Shown here: piece after piece, positions 23,234-34,114 of the stretch | Layout of the letters: each line of letters begins with the position of its first letter | Position numbering within the stretch: position 1 is the first letter of the stretch | Source of the DNA: Celoporthe dispersa | Lineage: Eukaryota > Ascomycota > Sordariomycetes > Diaporthales > Cryphonectriaceae | Assembly: GCA_016584495.1 (NCBI GenBank) | Contig: WAID01000005.1 | Coordinates: forward strand, 2,616,501 to 2,680,500 | DNA length: 64,000 nt | Direction of reading: 5' to 3' | Translations under genes and position numbers: made by a program | Notes under the pieces: model-generated | What the model saw: the letters and a program-made list of their open reading frames with translations, nothing else | The model's database searches: none | Told to the model about the DNA's origin: nothing

Positions 23234-26200
23234 ATGAGACTTCCAGTTCTGTACGTGGCCCTGCTCGGGGCCGAGAGCACGCAAGCTGCGGCAGTGTTTG
23301 CCCATTTCATGGTATGTCTTCGCGACAGTGTTCGTTCATATTGCTTCTTGTCCTCTTGCTGACGTGAAGCAGGTCGGCAATGCGCAGAACTACACGCTTT
23401 CGACGTGGGAGACGGACATAGGCCTAGCCTAAGAGGCGCACCTGGACGCCTTTGCGCTCAACATCGCGTATGGCGACAACACGGTGGCAGCCTCGCTCGC
23501 GCTGGCCTTTCAAGCGGCCGAAAGTTTGGGCTTCAGCTTGTTTCTGTCGTTCGACTACGCCGGCGGTACCGGGCCCTGGCCGGCCGATAATGTCTCCAGT
23601 ATTGCTTCGACCTACATTTCGTCGTCGTCCTATTACACCTATAATGGCCAACCCATGATCTCCACCTTTGAGGGTCCGGACTATGCCGATGATTGGGTCA
23701 CGCTCAAGTCAGATCTTGGTTGCTTTTTTATCCCCGACTGGTCCTCGAAGGGGGCCGATGCTGCTGTTGCCCTGGGCGTGGCCGATGGACTGTTTAGCTG
23801 GGCGGCCTGGGCCTGGGGCGACGAGGCCATGAGCACGTACGTAGATGCCTCGTACGTACAGTACCTCGACGGGCTACCGTACATGATGCCGGCCTCGGCA
23901 TGGTTTTATACCAATTTGCCTGGATACAACAAGAACTGGTGCGTATGCGGAAGAAGACACGAGAAGCAGGAGGATCCCAGCCTACCCCATCGGCTGACTT
24001 GTTTTTGGGTGTGCTGACTTCCCCAGGCTTTGGCGTGGTGACAACACCTGGTACGACCGATGGGTGCAAATTTGGTGGCTTCAGCCCGAGTTTGTCGAGA
24101 TCATCACGTGGAACGATTACGGCGAGTCGCACTACATCGGTCCCTACTATGACAATGCGATCGAGCTTTTCACCACCGGAGAGGCCAACTTCAATTATGC
24201 CGACGGCATGCCGCACGACGGATGGCGCTTTATTCTGCCGTTTGTTATTGACATGTACAAAGAGGGCACGGCTACCATTACCGAGGAAGGTGTGGTCAGC
24301 TGGTACCGCCTGAGCGAGGCAGCGGCGTGCGACAGCGGTTACACATCTGGAAACACCGCTAGTCAGCTGCAGATCGAGTTTGAGCCATACGACATAGTAG
24401 AGGACGCCATCTTCTTTACGGCGCTGCTGGCGTCCGACGCCGACATCAGCATAACTGTCGGAGGTGCCGCGCTGGCGGCCTCATGGACTTATACACCCGA
24501 GGGCGGCGTTGGCTTATACCACGGCAGTGTCTCTTTCTCCGGCTACTCAGGCGCGGTCGAGGTGGCAGTCGTGCGTGGCGGCGCCACCGTAGCCTCCTTC
24601 ACAGGCGCATCCATCGGCGCGGCTGGGTGTACAGACGGGTATACCAACTTCAACGCCTGGGTGGGCAGCGCCGCTCGGGCAACGCCATCTCGGCCACACC
24701 GGCTCTCACGCTGTCTGAGATGGCATGTGTGAATGGCACGGGCGCGGGCAACTTCGAAGGTCTTTGCTCGTTTGCATGCCAGTGGGGCTACTACTGTCCC
24801 AGTACGGCGTGCGTTTGCCAGGCGATGGGCTCCGCGGTAGCCTCGTCGCTGGTGCCGTCGGCGACGGGCCCGGTGGGCTGGCCCATCGATGGCGAAGATG
24901 CCAGCTACGAGGGTCTCTGCGCTTATGACTGCGAGCGGGGCTGGTGCCCCTCGGCTGCTTGTGGAACCGTCTCCGTGCCTCTAGCCACCCCGACCGTTTC
25001 CGACTTCAGCCCGCTGGCTTGTGGAGGAGGCGATGTGGCAGGCGATGATGCCAACCTGGGCGGGCTCTGCGGCTTCGCATGCGGCTACGGCTTCTGCCCG
25101 ATCGTGGCTTGCGCCTGTACGGCCTCGGGGGCTCTCCCCGCCCAGCCGGAGGCCACCAGCTCTGTCACCGGCGTCCCAGCCGCCGGCCTCAGTGAGCCTA
25201 CTTACAGCGCCCTGTGCAGTTACGCCTGTGAGCATGGCTACTGTCCATCTGCAGCCTGTAGCGCCGAAAGCTCGACCACCAGCTCTTTAAGCCCCACGAA
25301 CACGATTGTCGACCTGTCGACCGACCCCAGCGAGGCCAGCAGTATCTGCGCTTACACCTTCACCACACGGGCTACCAACGCTGCCGAGATTGTGGCATCC
25401 TCGTGGACGGACAGTGGTGCGGCTGGTTACTTAAACATTATCCTGACGGACAGCACCGAAGGGTGGGTGACAAATCTGGTTGAGAATAGTAGCCCTGCCG
25501 GTACAAGTGGCTTTTCGAGCGTCGACTGTAGCAGTGGATTCCCCGACTCATCCGAGTGCCCCATCGTCGGCTTCTCCAACTGCGAGTCGTGGAACCCTGC
25601 CGAGGCTTACTGGGTTTATGCCTCAGTCTCCCAGCTGTACCAAGTCCTGACCTGGATCAGTGGCAATATCACGGCCTTCTCCGGCACTCAAGGCACCGTC
25701 GACGTCGAGAACATCGCATCCGCCTGGGACACGCCATCGACGAGCGCATCTACTGTCTTCAGCGTGCTCGTCTCCGTCTTCGAATCTATCGCCGGTGTCG
25801 GAACCCTGGCTGGCGATGGATCTGGCCTCGACGCTGCGGGCACTACGGCTGACGGGCTCTCGGGTCTGTCCACGCTATTTAGCGATCTGAGCGGCTTGGC
25901 AGACGAGGGTGATGAGGTTCAAGAGCTGCAAAATATATTTGCAGACGTTGTCAAGAGCTTCACAAACAGCTTGGCTGATGCGGTCGATGATCTGTTTGGC
26001 AATGCCATCAAGGATGTCTCGTATATCGAGAAGGTCTTGGGGAAGGGCGCGTGGATGGATACCGACATTTTCTGGCGGACTGCTGATCTCTATAACATTG
26101 CCACCCAGTCTATGATGGCGAGTCGTGTCGACAAGCTAATTACTTTCCGATCTACTTTTCAACGGCCTATGTTGACCATTTCGCCATTCAGGAGCAATTT

Positions 26201-26663
26201 GTCCTCGTCCAAGCAATGCAGTCTCAGGCGTCTGGAAACGTCTACTGTCTTCTATACAGTACCGACGAGTATAATACCATGACTAAATGCTCTTCTGTTA
26301 GTAACAGTACTTGGTACAACGATGTAAGCGTAATTCTGATCTCAGGCGTCTACCATTCGCATCTACTGACCTTTTATGAAGACTTGTCTCGCGTTTGGCA
26401 AGTGGATAACTTACGACCTTGACGACGGCACCTATGAGCCTCAAGTGAGCAAGTTCTTAGGTACGAATAAGCTAGAAAGCCTGAACACTTATGTGACCAA
26501 TGTTACAGCTGCCCTTATCAACAATTACGAATGCTACTTGCGTGGAGGGGGCAACTCTACTTATTCCATAGTTCCTTTTGATGTGTCTGACCCTATTGAC
26601 TACACACCATGTTTTTGGAACTTGACTGCGTTCCCTATCACTCCGACTGCTGCTAGCTCTTAA
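23234..26663 (+). CDS. Secreted GH71 alpha-1,3-glucanase (mutanase) with long Cys-rich tail; disrupted
   Basis: Predicted hydrolase of alpha-1,3-glucan in fungal walls. Exons 23234-23311, 23373-23938, 24027-26323, 26382-26663; about 1074 aa. Residues 1-26 resemble a signal peptide. The GH71 domain follows (DAFALNIAYGD, LFLSFDYAGG, FFIPDW, then EIITWNDYGESHYIGP and DGWRFILPF). Next come a beta-rich module and four Cys-rich repeats of the type GLCSFACxxGYCPxxAC (24720-25270), resembling the mutan-binding modules of this family, then ~460 residues I cannot assign. Defects: an in-frame TAA at 23430 where relatives have a polar codon before EAHLDAF; a missing G at 24677-24679; a missing T at 26144-26146. 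With the two bases added the length is exactly 1075 codons. The stop may be real (C-to-T). Confidence 0.8.
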
Positions 26664-27704
26664 AAGTATTTAGCTTCCTAGCTTTCAGATTTTTTTCCCC
26701 CCTAGTTTTTCATATATCCTTCGTGCCGAATATAATGCTTGACTCAAGCTATGCTCGTGCTTTTAATCGGAGTTGCTTTTGATTGCTTTGTAATAAGTGA
26801 TTATAAGCTGAGAAGAGCCAGAAATATATCAATTTTGAAAGAATATAATTGCATTCAGTTCCGAGAGACCTAGCAATTGTTATTACCTTTCACAATTATA
26901 ATAACGCATCCAGTATGCAAGTTACATACAAGCTAATTACACAAGACAAACGCTATATGTATGCGAGCTACTCAATTATTGAAGGATTGAAAATAATCTC
27001 AGATTAATTATTATTGAATAGATTGTTTCTTCAGTTTTTAATCTCAATATCGGCTTATTATATTGCAATAGCTTGTTTGCTAATAATACTTTTATGCTTC
27101 GTAATAGGCGCCTCTACATATACTCTTCGACATTGCTGCGGCAGAGAGCCTCGATTAAAATAATTAGCAAGCTCAAAAATTCAATTTTAGCATAACTGCG
27201 AATCTTGAGTTCGGCTAATACAGAATCTAGCTTATCATAACCAAGTAGTCTATTTTGCAAAAAAAAAAAAAAAAAAGCCGCTTTGATATCGGGTATAGTA
27301 AGTTATCCAAATGCAATATTCTTAACGAGGTCGAATTTAATAATATTACCAAGTATAGTGGATTCGATGAAATGAAGGGTAGCAATGTGTTATATTCTAC
27401 ATTGCTATGTCCCATAGGACATGTAGGTCCTAGAACTAGGACATTAGGATTCAGCATCATTTGCGAATACAAGAGTGCGGAGAGAGCGAGCTTGTTTTCT
27501 TTTGTCTCCTTGAGTGACTCATTAACTACTTGCATATTATGTAATTTATGATATAAAATATTATAGTATTCACAAAAATTTCTTTATATAAAGCTACTAG
27601 AACATCTATTTATTTTCGAAATAACTAGTGCTCCTTCTTATGTGCAGAGCTTGAAGACCTGATGTGGGTTGGAAGCTTTGTAAAAGCAATGACAGTCGCC
27701 ACAT
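26664..27704. other. AT-rich island
   Basis: About 1 kb of strongly AT-rich DNA including a long A run near 27260. No coding frame is convincing. It resembles repeat-derived DNA after C-to-T decay and marks the left edge of the RiPP-like cluster. Confidence 0.45.
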
Positions 27705-28773
27705 CTAACGTCCTGTCTCCGGGACGAGATTATAACTGCCTCGATCAGTGGGATCTCCCGTTATGTTAGGGTGACGGCTGTGACTGAGATCCCACGCAGA
27801 CCTTTGTTCTGCAAAGTCCGTGAGCGCATCAAAGTCCTTGCAAACATGCTTTTGTCCCCATCCAGCATCCGCCCAAGCCCCTGTCTCGCCCTCCATCGAC
27901 GTATCTGCGCTGCATAGAATGGACTGTCTGAGGTACTCGACGCAGTGTGAAGTGTGCTCTACCTTGTTCATTTCCATCTTTTTGAATTCCTCGCGGGAGG
28001 TTCCCATACGGGATGCGAGGATCGACTGCCATACAGTAAGCAGAGAGCGTGACAAATTAGAAGGACAGTGAAAAGCCGAGATGTCTTACCAGACAGTGAA
28101 GCTGGTGGTACACTGAGAGAATGTAGGCCGGTTGCCAATCCTTAACTACACCGTGGATGTCCAGAGGTGGGTAGGCGTGTTCCCAATCGTCGCTGTACGG
28201 TGAAACAACATAGCCTCGGCCTCCTACACAGGTGTCGTCAGTCAAATCTTTCTGTAATCTATAGCCGTTCAAAGGAAATACTAGCAGCCGCTTACTAGGG
28301 AAGAGAGCCTGCCAGTTCTCATGGATCTCGTTGTTCCGGGTTGCATTCATGAACATTTCTGGATCAGCATAGACAAGATCAGGGCCAAAACCAGCAGCAT
28401 TGCCAAATGTCACAATTTTCTCGGGTACTACCAGATTCAATGTCAGTTTGAACCACATCAATACGTGTTCATTTAGTTCATCAGTTCCTCGAGCACCAGT
28501 CACTGGCGATGTCTTACACGGCGGGCCGAAAGGGCGTAGAGTAGTTGACGAGTATTTCATATATGAAATATACAACGACTCAGCCAGCGTGACTAGGACT
28601 AGAAAGACCTCGATGACTCCCCGAGTTGAACAGTAGCGCCTCCTCCGGTGAACTGAGAGGGGTGTGCCATGTCCGTCTTCTTGAATTAACGCTTCCGTTT
28701 CAATAGGTTGTTCAGAAGATGTGTCGGACGAGTCGCGTTTTTCATTGTATGGTCGATACGAGTAGCTGTCCAT
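27705..28773 (-). CDS. UstYa-family oxidase (DUF3328), canonical type
   Basis: Membrane-anchored oxidase of the family that modifies peptides in ustiloxin, phomopsin and asperipin pathways; 287 aa. Exons 28773-28497, 28427-28296, 28223-28090, 28025-27705; introns 69, 72 and 64 nt. The first two have CTGAC branch sites and lengths divisible by three, so they hide in the open frame. Spliced length is exactly 288 codons. One membrane span at about residues 49-70 (GVIEVFLVLVTLAESLYISY). The two HxxHC motifs of the family are present: HQLHC, and HTSHC followed by VEYLRQSILC and AD. A late HVCKDF block also fits. It lies 1.6 kb from the repeat-peptide precursor. The reaction is not readable; known members make ether or C-C cross-links, hydroxylate or chlorinate. 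Confidence 0.9.
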
Positions 28774-29377
28774 GATGCACAAAAGCTGATCGATGAATGT
28801 TGCACTATGAGAGAAGAGAATGCATTGACTATTAGGACTGGTAAAGCTAGAAGAATGATTAGAGGAAAGGGCAAGAATGACAGAGGCTGCAGGACATAAG
28901 CTGGGTACGTAGGTACCATGGAAGCAAACCTCAAGCAGAGACGCTTTCAACTTTGCGGCCAGCAAAATACCTAGGTACATACCTAGTCGCCTACTTGCCT
29001 AACCAACTTGGGGTATATAGCCGAATGCACCGTTATCGAGGGCGCACAGTGTATGTACCATGCATCAACTTGCAGCGGTTGTTTCAAGATTTTCCAGCCC
29101 TGTGCCTCAGTTCTCAGCACTAAATAAAGTGGGTGCTTCTCCTCTTACCAGAACACAGTCAAGAGCACCTGGAGAGAACGAAATTACCATCATTAGCACC
29201 TATCACACATACGATTGCAAGCTGAGGGCTGAGCCGGTTTTGCCTTTGGCTATACACGCGATTTGTTTCCTTTGGCAGCCTTTACTGCAAGTCTGGTCTT
29301 TATCTTAGCTCTCACCCCGACTCAATTCCGACGGACAATGACTGACTGAGTACATACCTCTCCAGGTAGAGTGAACG
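28774..29377. promoter_or_regulatory. Divergent upstream region, UstYa gene and ankyrin gene
   Basis: 604 bp between two divergent genes, with no coding sequence seen. The open minus-strand frame extending to 28980 is unlikely to be coding, as it reads through probable leader sequence. Confidence 0.35.
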
Positions 29378-30269
29378 ATGGTTGAAGACGACGAAGATGA
29401 GCCTGGCTGGACAGAGCTCCAGCTTGCTGCCTTCCATGGCGATCTGGTCAAGGTTACCGACCTCTTAGCTCGTGGGGCTAACGTAAACGAGTCTCCTCGG
29501 GGCTACTACGGCCGGACTGCCCTGCAAGCGGCCTGCATGGGTCGTTACAAAGACGTTGTGCATACTCTTCTGGCTCGCGGGGCGGACATCAATGCCCCCG
29601 GAGGAAACAACAGCATGCGTACCGCCCTGCAGCTTGCGTGCGGCGTTGCAGATAACGAAGCCATCATCCACCTTCTTCTTGATGCAGGGGCACGGATAAA
29701 CGACCGAGCCTACCGTTACAATGGCCGAACCGCACTTCAGGCAGCTGCAGGAAGCAGGCAATTATGCTGTGGTGGACGAGTTGTTGACGCTGGGGGCTGA
29801 AGTGAACGCCCCGCCCTCACCAACCGTCGGTGTGACCGCCTTGCAAGCTGCCTGCATAGGTACTGGCAACCCCAGACGACTTGAGATCCTTCGTCGTCTT
29901 CTAGACGAGGGTGCCAATGTCAATGCTCCGGCGTGTAAGCACAAAGGATTCACCGCGCTCCAGGCCGCATGTCTTACCAACAATCTTGCTGCGGTGGATG
30001 TTCTTCTTGCCGCTGGAGCCGATGTGAACGCGCCGGGCAGCCTCTACCAGGGAGCAACAGCTCTTCATGCAGCTGCACACATGGGGCTTGCCGATATTTT
30101 GAGAAAGCTTTTGGATGAAGGAGCGAATGTCAATATCGCTGCAGGCCCAACGAAGCAGACACCGCTTCAGAGTGCACAGCTCAATGATCACTCCCAGTGC
30201 GTTGAGCTACTTACAGCGGCTGGCGGCGTATCTAATGGAGCACGAGCAATCTTTTTATTTGATTCTTGA
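29378..30269 (+). CDS. Ankyrin-repeat protein, one-base shift
   Basis: About 296 aa made almost wholly of ankyrin repeats (seven or eight units of the type GxTALQAACxxxxxxVVxxLLxxGADVNAP). No enzymatic or membrane domain; a protein-binding scaffold is the only safe role. The frame changes at the GG 29750-29751, in the middle of a repeat: reading straight gives AAAGSRQ and an early stop, while removing one G gives the normal AAAEAGNYAVVDELL and a span of exactly 297 codons. It lies between the UstYa gene and the precursor gene, inside the proposed cluster, tail-to-tail with the precursor (148 bp). Ankyrin genes are common in fungi, so membership is uncertain. Confidence 0.8.
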
Positions 30270-30417
30270 GCATATACTTCATAGCTATACAAGTTGTTAT
30301 GTATCAGGCTATCCAGGTGGATGGGATGAATTTAGAGAATCAGAAGTTATAGCGTACATGGGATCCTATACCTTCGATGATCTCAGGGCTTATCTGTCTG
30401 TTCTAAGGCTATGTCCG

Positions 30418-30820
30418 CTAAGCGTTGACTTCGATATCCTCCTCTGCGACTGGTGTGGTACCGCTGCTCGCCTCCCTCTTGGAGGACACTTCGATATCCT
30501 CCTCTGCGACTGGTGTGGTACCGCTACTCGCCTCCCTCTTGGAAGACACTTCAATATCCTCCTCTGCGACTGGTGTGGTACCGCTACTCGCCTCCCTCTT
30601 GGAAGACACTGCAATATCCTCCTCTGCGACTGGTGTGGTACCGCTGCTCGCCTCCCTCTTGAACGCACGAGCATTGAGCTGTATTATTTCAGTTATAGTT
30701 TTCAGCTTTGGTCTAAAGGTCTCTCACCAGTCCAGGCTGCCCGGATGCCGGACCCGGTATCGTCATGCCAACAACCAGAGCCGCACCAAAGATGGTGCTC
30801 AGAGCCACAGAGAATTTCAT
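30418..30820 (-). CDS. Kexin-processed repeat precursor peptide (candidate RiPP precursor)
   Basis: Secreted 117-residue protein in two exons: 30820-30728 (31 codons) and 30678-30418, intron 49 nt (GTGAGA...ATACAG). The ATG has a good context (GTCACCATGA). Residues 1-27 are a clear signal peptide (MKFSVALSTIFGAALVVGM...). From residue 38 the protein is four tandem 20-residue units, each opened by Lys-Arg (38-39, 58-59, 78-79, 98-99): KR, then EASSGTTPVAEEDIEVSS. Unit 1 has A for E in DIEV; unit 4 ends NA and stop. KR followed by EA is the classic kexin plus dipeptidase trimming signal of secreted peptide precursors. This layout matches UstA/PhomA-type precursors, and three UstYa-family genes lie within 5 kb. 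Unlike those, the repeats hold no Tyr, Phe or Trp. No frame break. A non-RiPP secreted peptide is the alternative. Confidence 0.85.
30421..30660 (-). repeat. 60-bp tandem repeat, four units
   Basis: Four head-to-tail 60-bp units, in register with the 20-codon unit of the precursor gene. Neighbouring units differ at one or two bases apart from the final six bases of the last one. Because 60 is divisible by three, all frames on both strands stay open here, which creates several false ORFs. Confidence 0.97.
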
Positions 30821-32457
30821 GGTGACTTTAACGAGTTTGCGGCGGACGCACGCTGGACAAAATGATTTGTATGGGCTTGAGTAATGGAAAGCTAGTGTTG
30901 AGTGTCGAGTGTTCTTGTTATCAGCGATGCCTTGAAATATGCCAGAGGCATCTGGCGGAGAATACTAAACTTATAACAAATTGGACATACTCACATAATC
31001 GAGAACATCAAGCCTTGCCTAGCGAATTGTGTGTCCCCACCCCCACACCACTTCACTCCTAACGGTATCAGACTAAGTCCACTGTGCTTGTGACCTCTTC
31101 ATGAGTGGGCTCGGGATCCTCGAAAATGGACAATGCATGGATAAACTCCAGAATTTGGAATGTTCAAGGTACATATTGCGTCTTGGAGTTCCAGTGCATT
31201 CCGGAGAAACCCCGGTGACATCGTCTAAGAGACATTCAAGCTGGGGGAGCCAACGATCCTTCTCATGCAATGATCAGGGCGGGGAGAAACAATCACTGTG
31301 ACACTGTATATCCATCCAAGCCCTTGTGACCTTTACCTATGATTTACCACACGGAGACGATGCCGTTCCCGCGCTAGTAAATAGTTGAACATAGCAGCCT
31401 ACACTAGTGATGACACAGCCTTGCAGCCTTCTCCACAGCCTTACTACTTACAGAACATAAGCCGGTAGGATCTCAGCTCCACTGAGCCACATACCTACTT
31501 ACCATAGTACATTCTACAATCTGAGGTCGCGATATCGCCACCCTTGCTAGGGACCATCTGGGACTCGCTTATGAGTAGTTCATACCCCTTTAAGTAAATG
31601 CATGGATGAAAAATACCCCTGATATGGAGTAAGTTTAGCCCTATATCTCTTGGCTCACTATATATATCGTTTTGTTTTCTGTCCGGCACCCGCAAAAAGT
31701 GCTAGTCGCGTATCAGGGACCCACAGCGGCTCCCGAGGTAAGCACCAAAATGCAGAGCTGCGTATTATCACTTGTTGTCAGTCTTTAGCTCAAACGCCAA
31801 CGCGCAAATATCGATTCAAACAGTTTGAAGATGCGAGACTTTACTAATGTAGGAAGGCAGCCGCTCTATGAATGGCTTCAGTTGGATTAGAGCAGAGTCA
31901 GAGTCAAATCAGATTGGATGGTCGTATCAGCACCCATGTAGTCGACGCCGTTAGAAACCCCTGATTCTGATAACAACTTGCATCACAAGACCCCCAGGCT
32001 GACGGTCCATAGGTCCTGACCAGGACCGAAGGACATGCAGTAGCCGAGCTCCTGGGAACACCTCCAATCCGTCCCCAGTGCTTGTTGCACGGTACAAAAA
32101 TGTGGCTGAAAGCTTGAGTCTTCGTTCCGCGAAAGCGCGCAATCTAAATTACGGCGGATAGAGGATAATACATCTTGATAATGAGAAATATCAGACACGA
32201 GGCCATTTCCCGAGTAGTGAGCACTCGCCGGCTAGCTAGACCCGAAAATTGATGAAAATCTTAACGTTACTTGAGCAGATGAATTTTAACTTCACGTAGA
32301 GCTGCTACATTCTGCATGTGCCACAGTTCGGCAGCCTGTAAATGGGCTAGCCAGCTTACAACAGTTGGAAATAATATGGTAGACACATACGGGTGGTAGA
32401 TCATCTTGAACAACAGCGGTTAAACAGTTGATAGATGGAAAGACTCTGCGAGCTGAG
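30821..32457. other. Gene-free stretch inside the RiPP-like cluster
   Basis: 1.6 kb. Short open frames on both strands show no domain or splicing that would make a gene. It contains the promoter of the precursor gene at its left end. Confidence 0.4.
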
Positions 32458-33228
32458 CTACGGTGATATGTAACCAAGTCGAGCACGCCGACAGAAAGGA
32501 CGACCAGATGTCTGAAATGTGACAGAGTCCCACGGCTCCTTCCATCGCAAGATCAAGCGTGTACAGTGAACTGTATGTTCGTAGCTGAAGAGTTCGTCGT
32601 CCAGCGGCCTGTTGTGGATGACGGCCCGGTGCAGCTTCCTCCAAAGATAGAGACAGTGCCCAATGTGGAAGTCATACAGAGGATAGATCTTCTCAAACTG
32701 GCCAGCCATCACAGATACTTGATCCAGCTCCGTTGTGTGATGAGGATCCGCGAACCAGGTATAGTTGATTTGTGGTTCCTGCAACATCTCCTGCAGCGCC
32801 TCGCCGTCAAAGCATTCGGGAGAGTACCAGCGCGAGGCCATAACATCAAAGTGACAGCCCTTCGCTTCCGCCTCCTGCCAACTGTCGCCACATTGAGTGC
32901 CTTCCCATACGATCCCATCCTCCACTTTCGTTGCCGCTGCTGGATCTGCCGTAGAAGAGTCGGATGTTGTGGCCTCTGCTGGAGACGTTGTTGCTGATAT
33001 CTTCAATAGAGCCCCGTAGAATAGTAACCCCACAAAGATTCCGCAAACAAAACAAACAATGTGTGAGAGGATTGGGATACACTTCCTTAGACAACGGGCT
33101 CGTGAGTTTGCCGTGGTGCTCAACAAGTAGTCGTCTGAAAGTCGAGAAAGGCCCCGATCGGCCGCATCTTCTTCAGGACAATCTTGAAGAGGCTCGTATT
33201 TGGTAGATAGTGCTTTCGAAGGCGCCAT
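32458..33228 (-). CDS. UstYa-like oxidase, divergent subtype (copy 1)
   Basis: Intronless, 256 aa, start at ATG 33228 in the context GCGCCATGG read on the complement. A cytosolic N-terminus of about 50 residues is followed by one membrane span (HIVCFVCGIFVGLLFYGALL). The luminal part begins with a Cys-rich signature: CGDSWQEAEAKGCHFDVMAS, then RWYSPECFD. Two HxxHC motifs follow: HIGHC with LYLWRKLHRA, and HTVHC. The paired HxxHC is the hallmark of UstYa oxidases; the CGxS...EA...GC block is shared with the gene at 34115 but not with the canonical copy at 27705. Two subtypes in one cluster suggest two different modification steps (inference). The function of this subtype is not known to me. 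Confidence 0.82.
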   Translation of the reverse strand: MAPSKALSTKYEPLQDCPEEDAADRGLSRLSDDYLLSTTANSRARCLRKCIPILSHIVCFVCGIFVGLLFYGALLKISATTSPAEATTSDSSTADPAAATKVEDGIVWEGTQCGDSWQEAEAKGCHFDVMASRWYSPECFDGEALQEMLQEPQINYTWFADPHHTTELDQVSVMAGQFEKIYPLYDFHIGHCLYLWRKLHRAVIHNRPLDDELFSYEHTVHCTRLILRWKEPWDSVTFQTSGRPFCRRARLGYISP

Positions 33229-34114
33229 GGAGAGAAAAAAGAGCACAAAATTGGCGAGTATAAAGGCCTCGATGGCTATATGTTGGTGTGTGACTGCGCC
33301 GAAGTGAGTTGTCGGGACGCGTCTACGAATGCTGCAATACTATTTAAAGCCTTATACCGTTACGCCCACGTTTTTTCTAATCGCAACTGCAAATTCTTCT
33401 TGTACCAGGTAGCGGTGTAAAGAGGAAATTAGGAACGATCTATTGTGGTGGCACAGTGTAAAACTTTCCTTAGTGCACAGGTGTGGATCGCAATAGGTCC
33501 GCCTTGGTTTGATTTGATACTCCTCCTCCGGCCTGTATGATCCTGCCGGCTACAGCAGTGGGATGGAATTTTCTGGTCTTCTAAGTATACTTGTACCAAA
33601 TCAGAGTAACTAGGGTTCAACTGATCACGAGAGCAATCTGCAGGGCGCTAACACCTCCAACCTTGCCTTTCTGGAGCAGGTACCTAAGTGCGTATGACAT
33701 CCCATGTCTACCTCCACAGGGCCCCGGCCCGTTGGTGATGATGATTGGCGTTACGAGCACCTTGTGCCTCGGCCATCTTACTTATCTCTGTCAATGCCAG
33801 TGCGTAGACACGGTGCGGCAGCAGTGTGACGAAAACGTTCTTTTAGATAGACCACAGCAACCCCCCTGAGAAGAGAGGCGGCGAAACACCGATGGCGGAC
33901 ATTCTCCTGGGGCACTCGATGTAGATCTGTCATTCAGTCCAAGTCCTTGAGCACGCGGGGTCTATCACTACTTTACTTAATTTCTGGAGAGTTGTTCGTC
34001 AAGGGTTGCCCAAGTGCTGGAGCAACCTGTCCCTGATTTGGTTCCAAAAAGCAAAGGTCTTCTCAGCCTTCATTTATTATTCCAACTAGCCAACCTGTCT
34101 GCTACACCAAAAGA
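33229..34114. promoter_or_regulatory. Divergent upstream region of the two paired UstYa-like genes
   Basis: 886 bp between the divergent copies at 32458-33228 and 34115-34876. No gene is seen. Common control of the pair is likely from the layout. Confidence 0.35.

Noticed and set aside
27240..27560. A-run and open frames as a LINE-type retroelement tail
   Set aside because: No reverse-transcriptase text and no target duplication; only AT-rich decay is visible.
27705..28980. UstYa gene starting at 28980 and read without introns
   Set aside because: Two introns divisible by three hide in the frame, and the upstream extension is non-conserved leader. Splicing yields the correct family layout.
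30421..30660. Tandem repeat as a possible CRISPR-like array
   Set aside because: Units are contiguous with no variable spacers, and the DNA is eukaryotic coding sequence.
30115..30865. Plus-strand open frames across the 60-bp tandem repeat
   Set aside because: A unit length divisible by three keeps every frame open. Only the minus-strand frame has a signal peptide, a good ATG, a proper intron and kexin sites in register.
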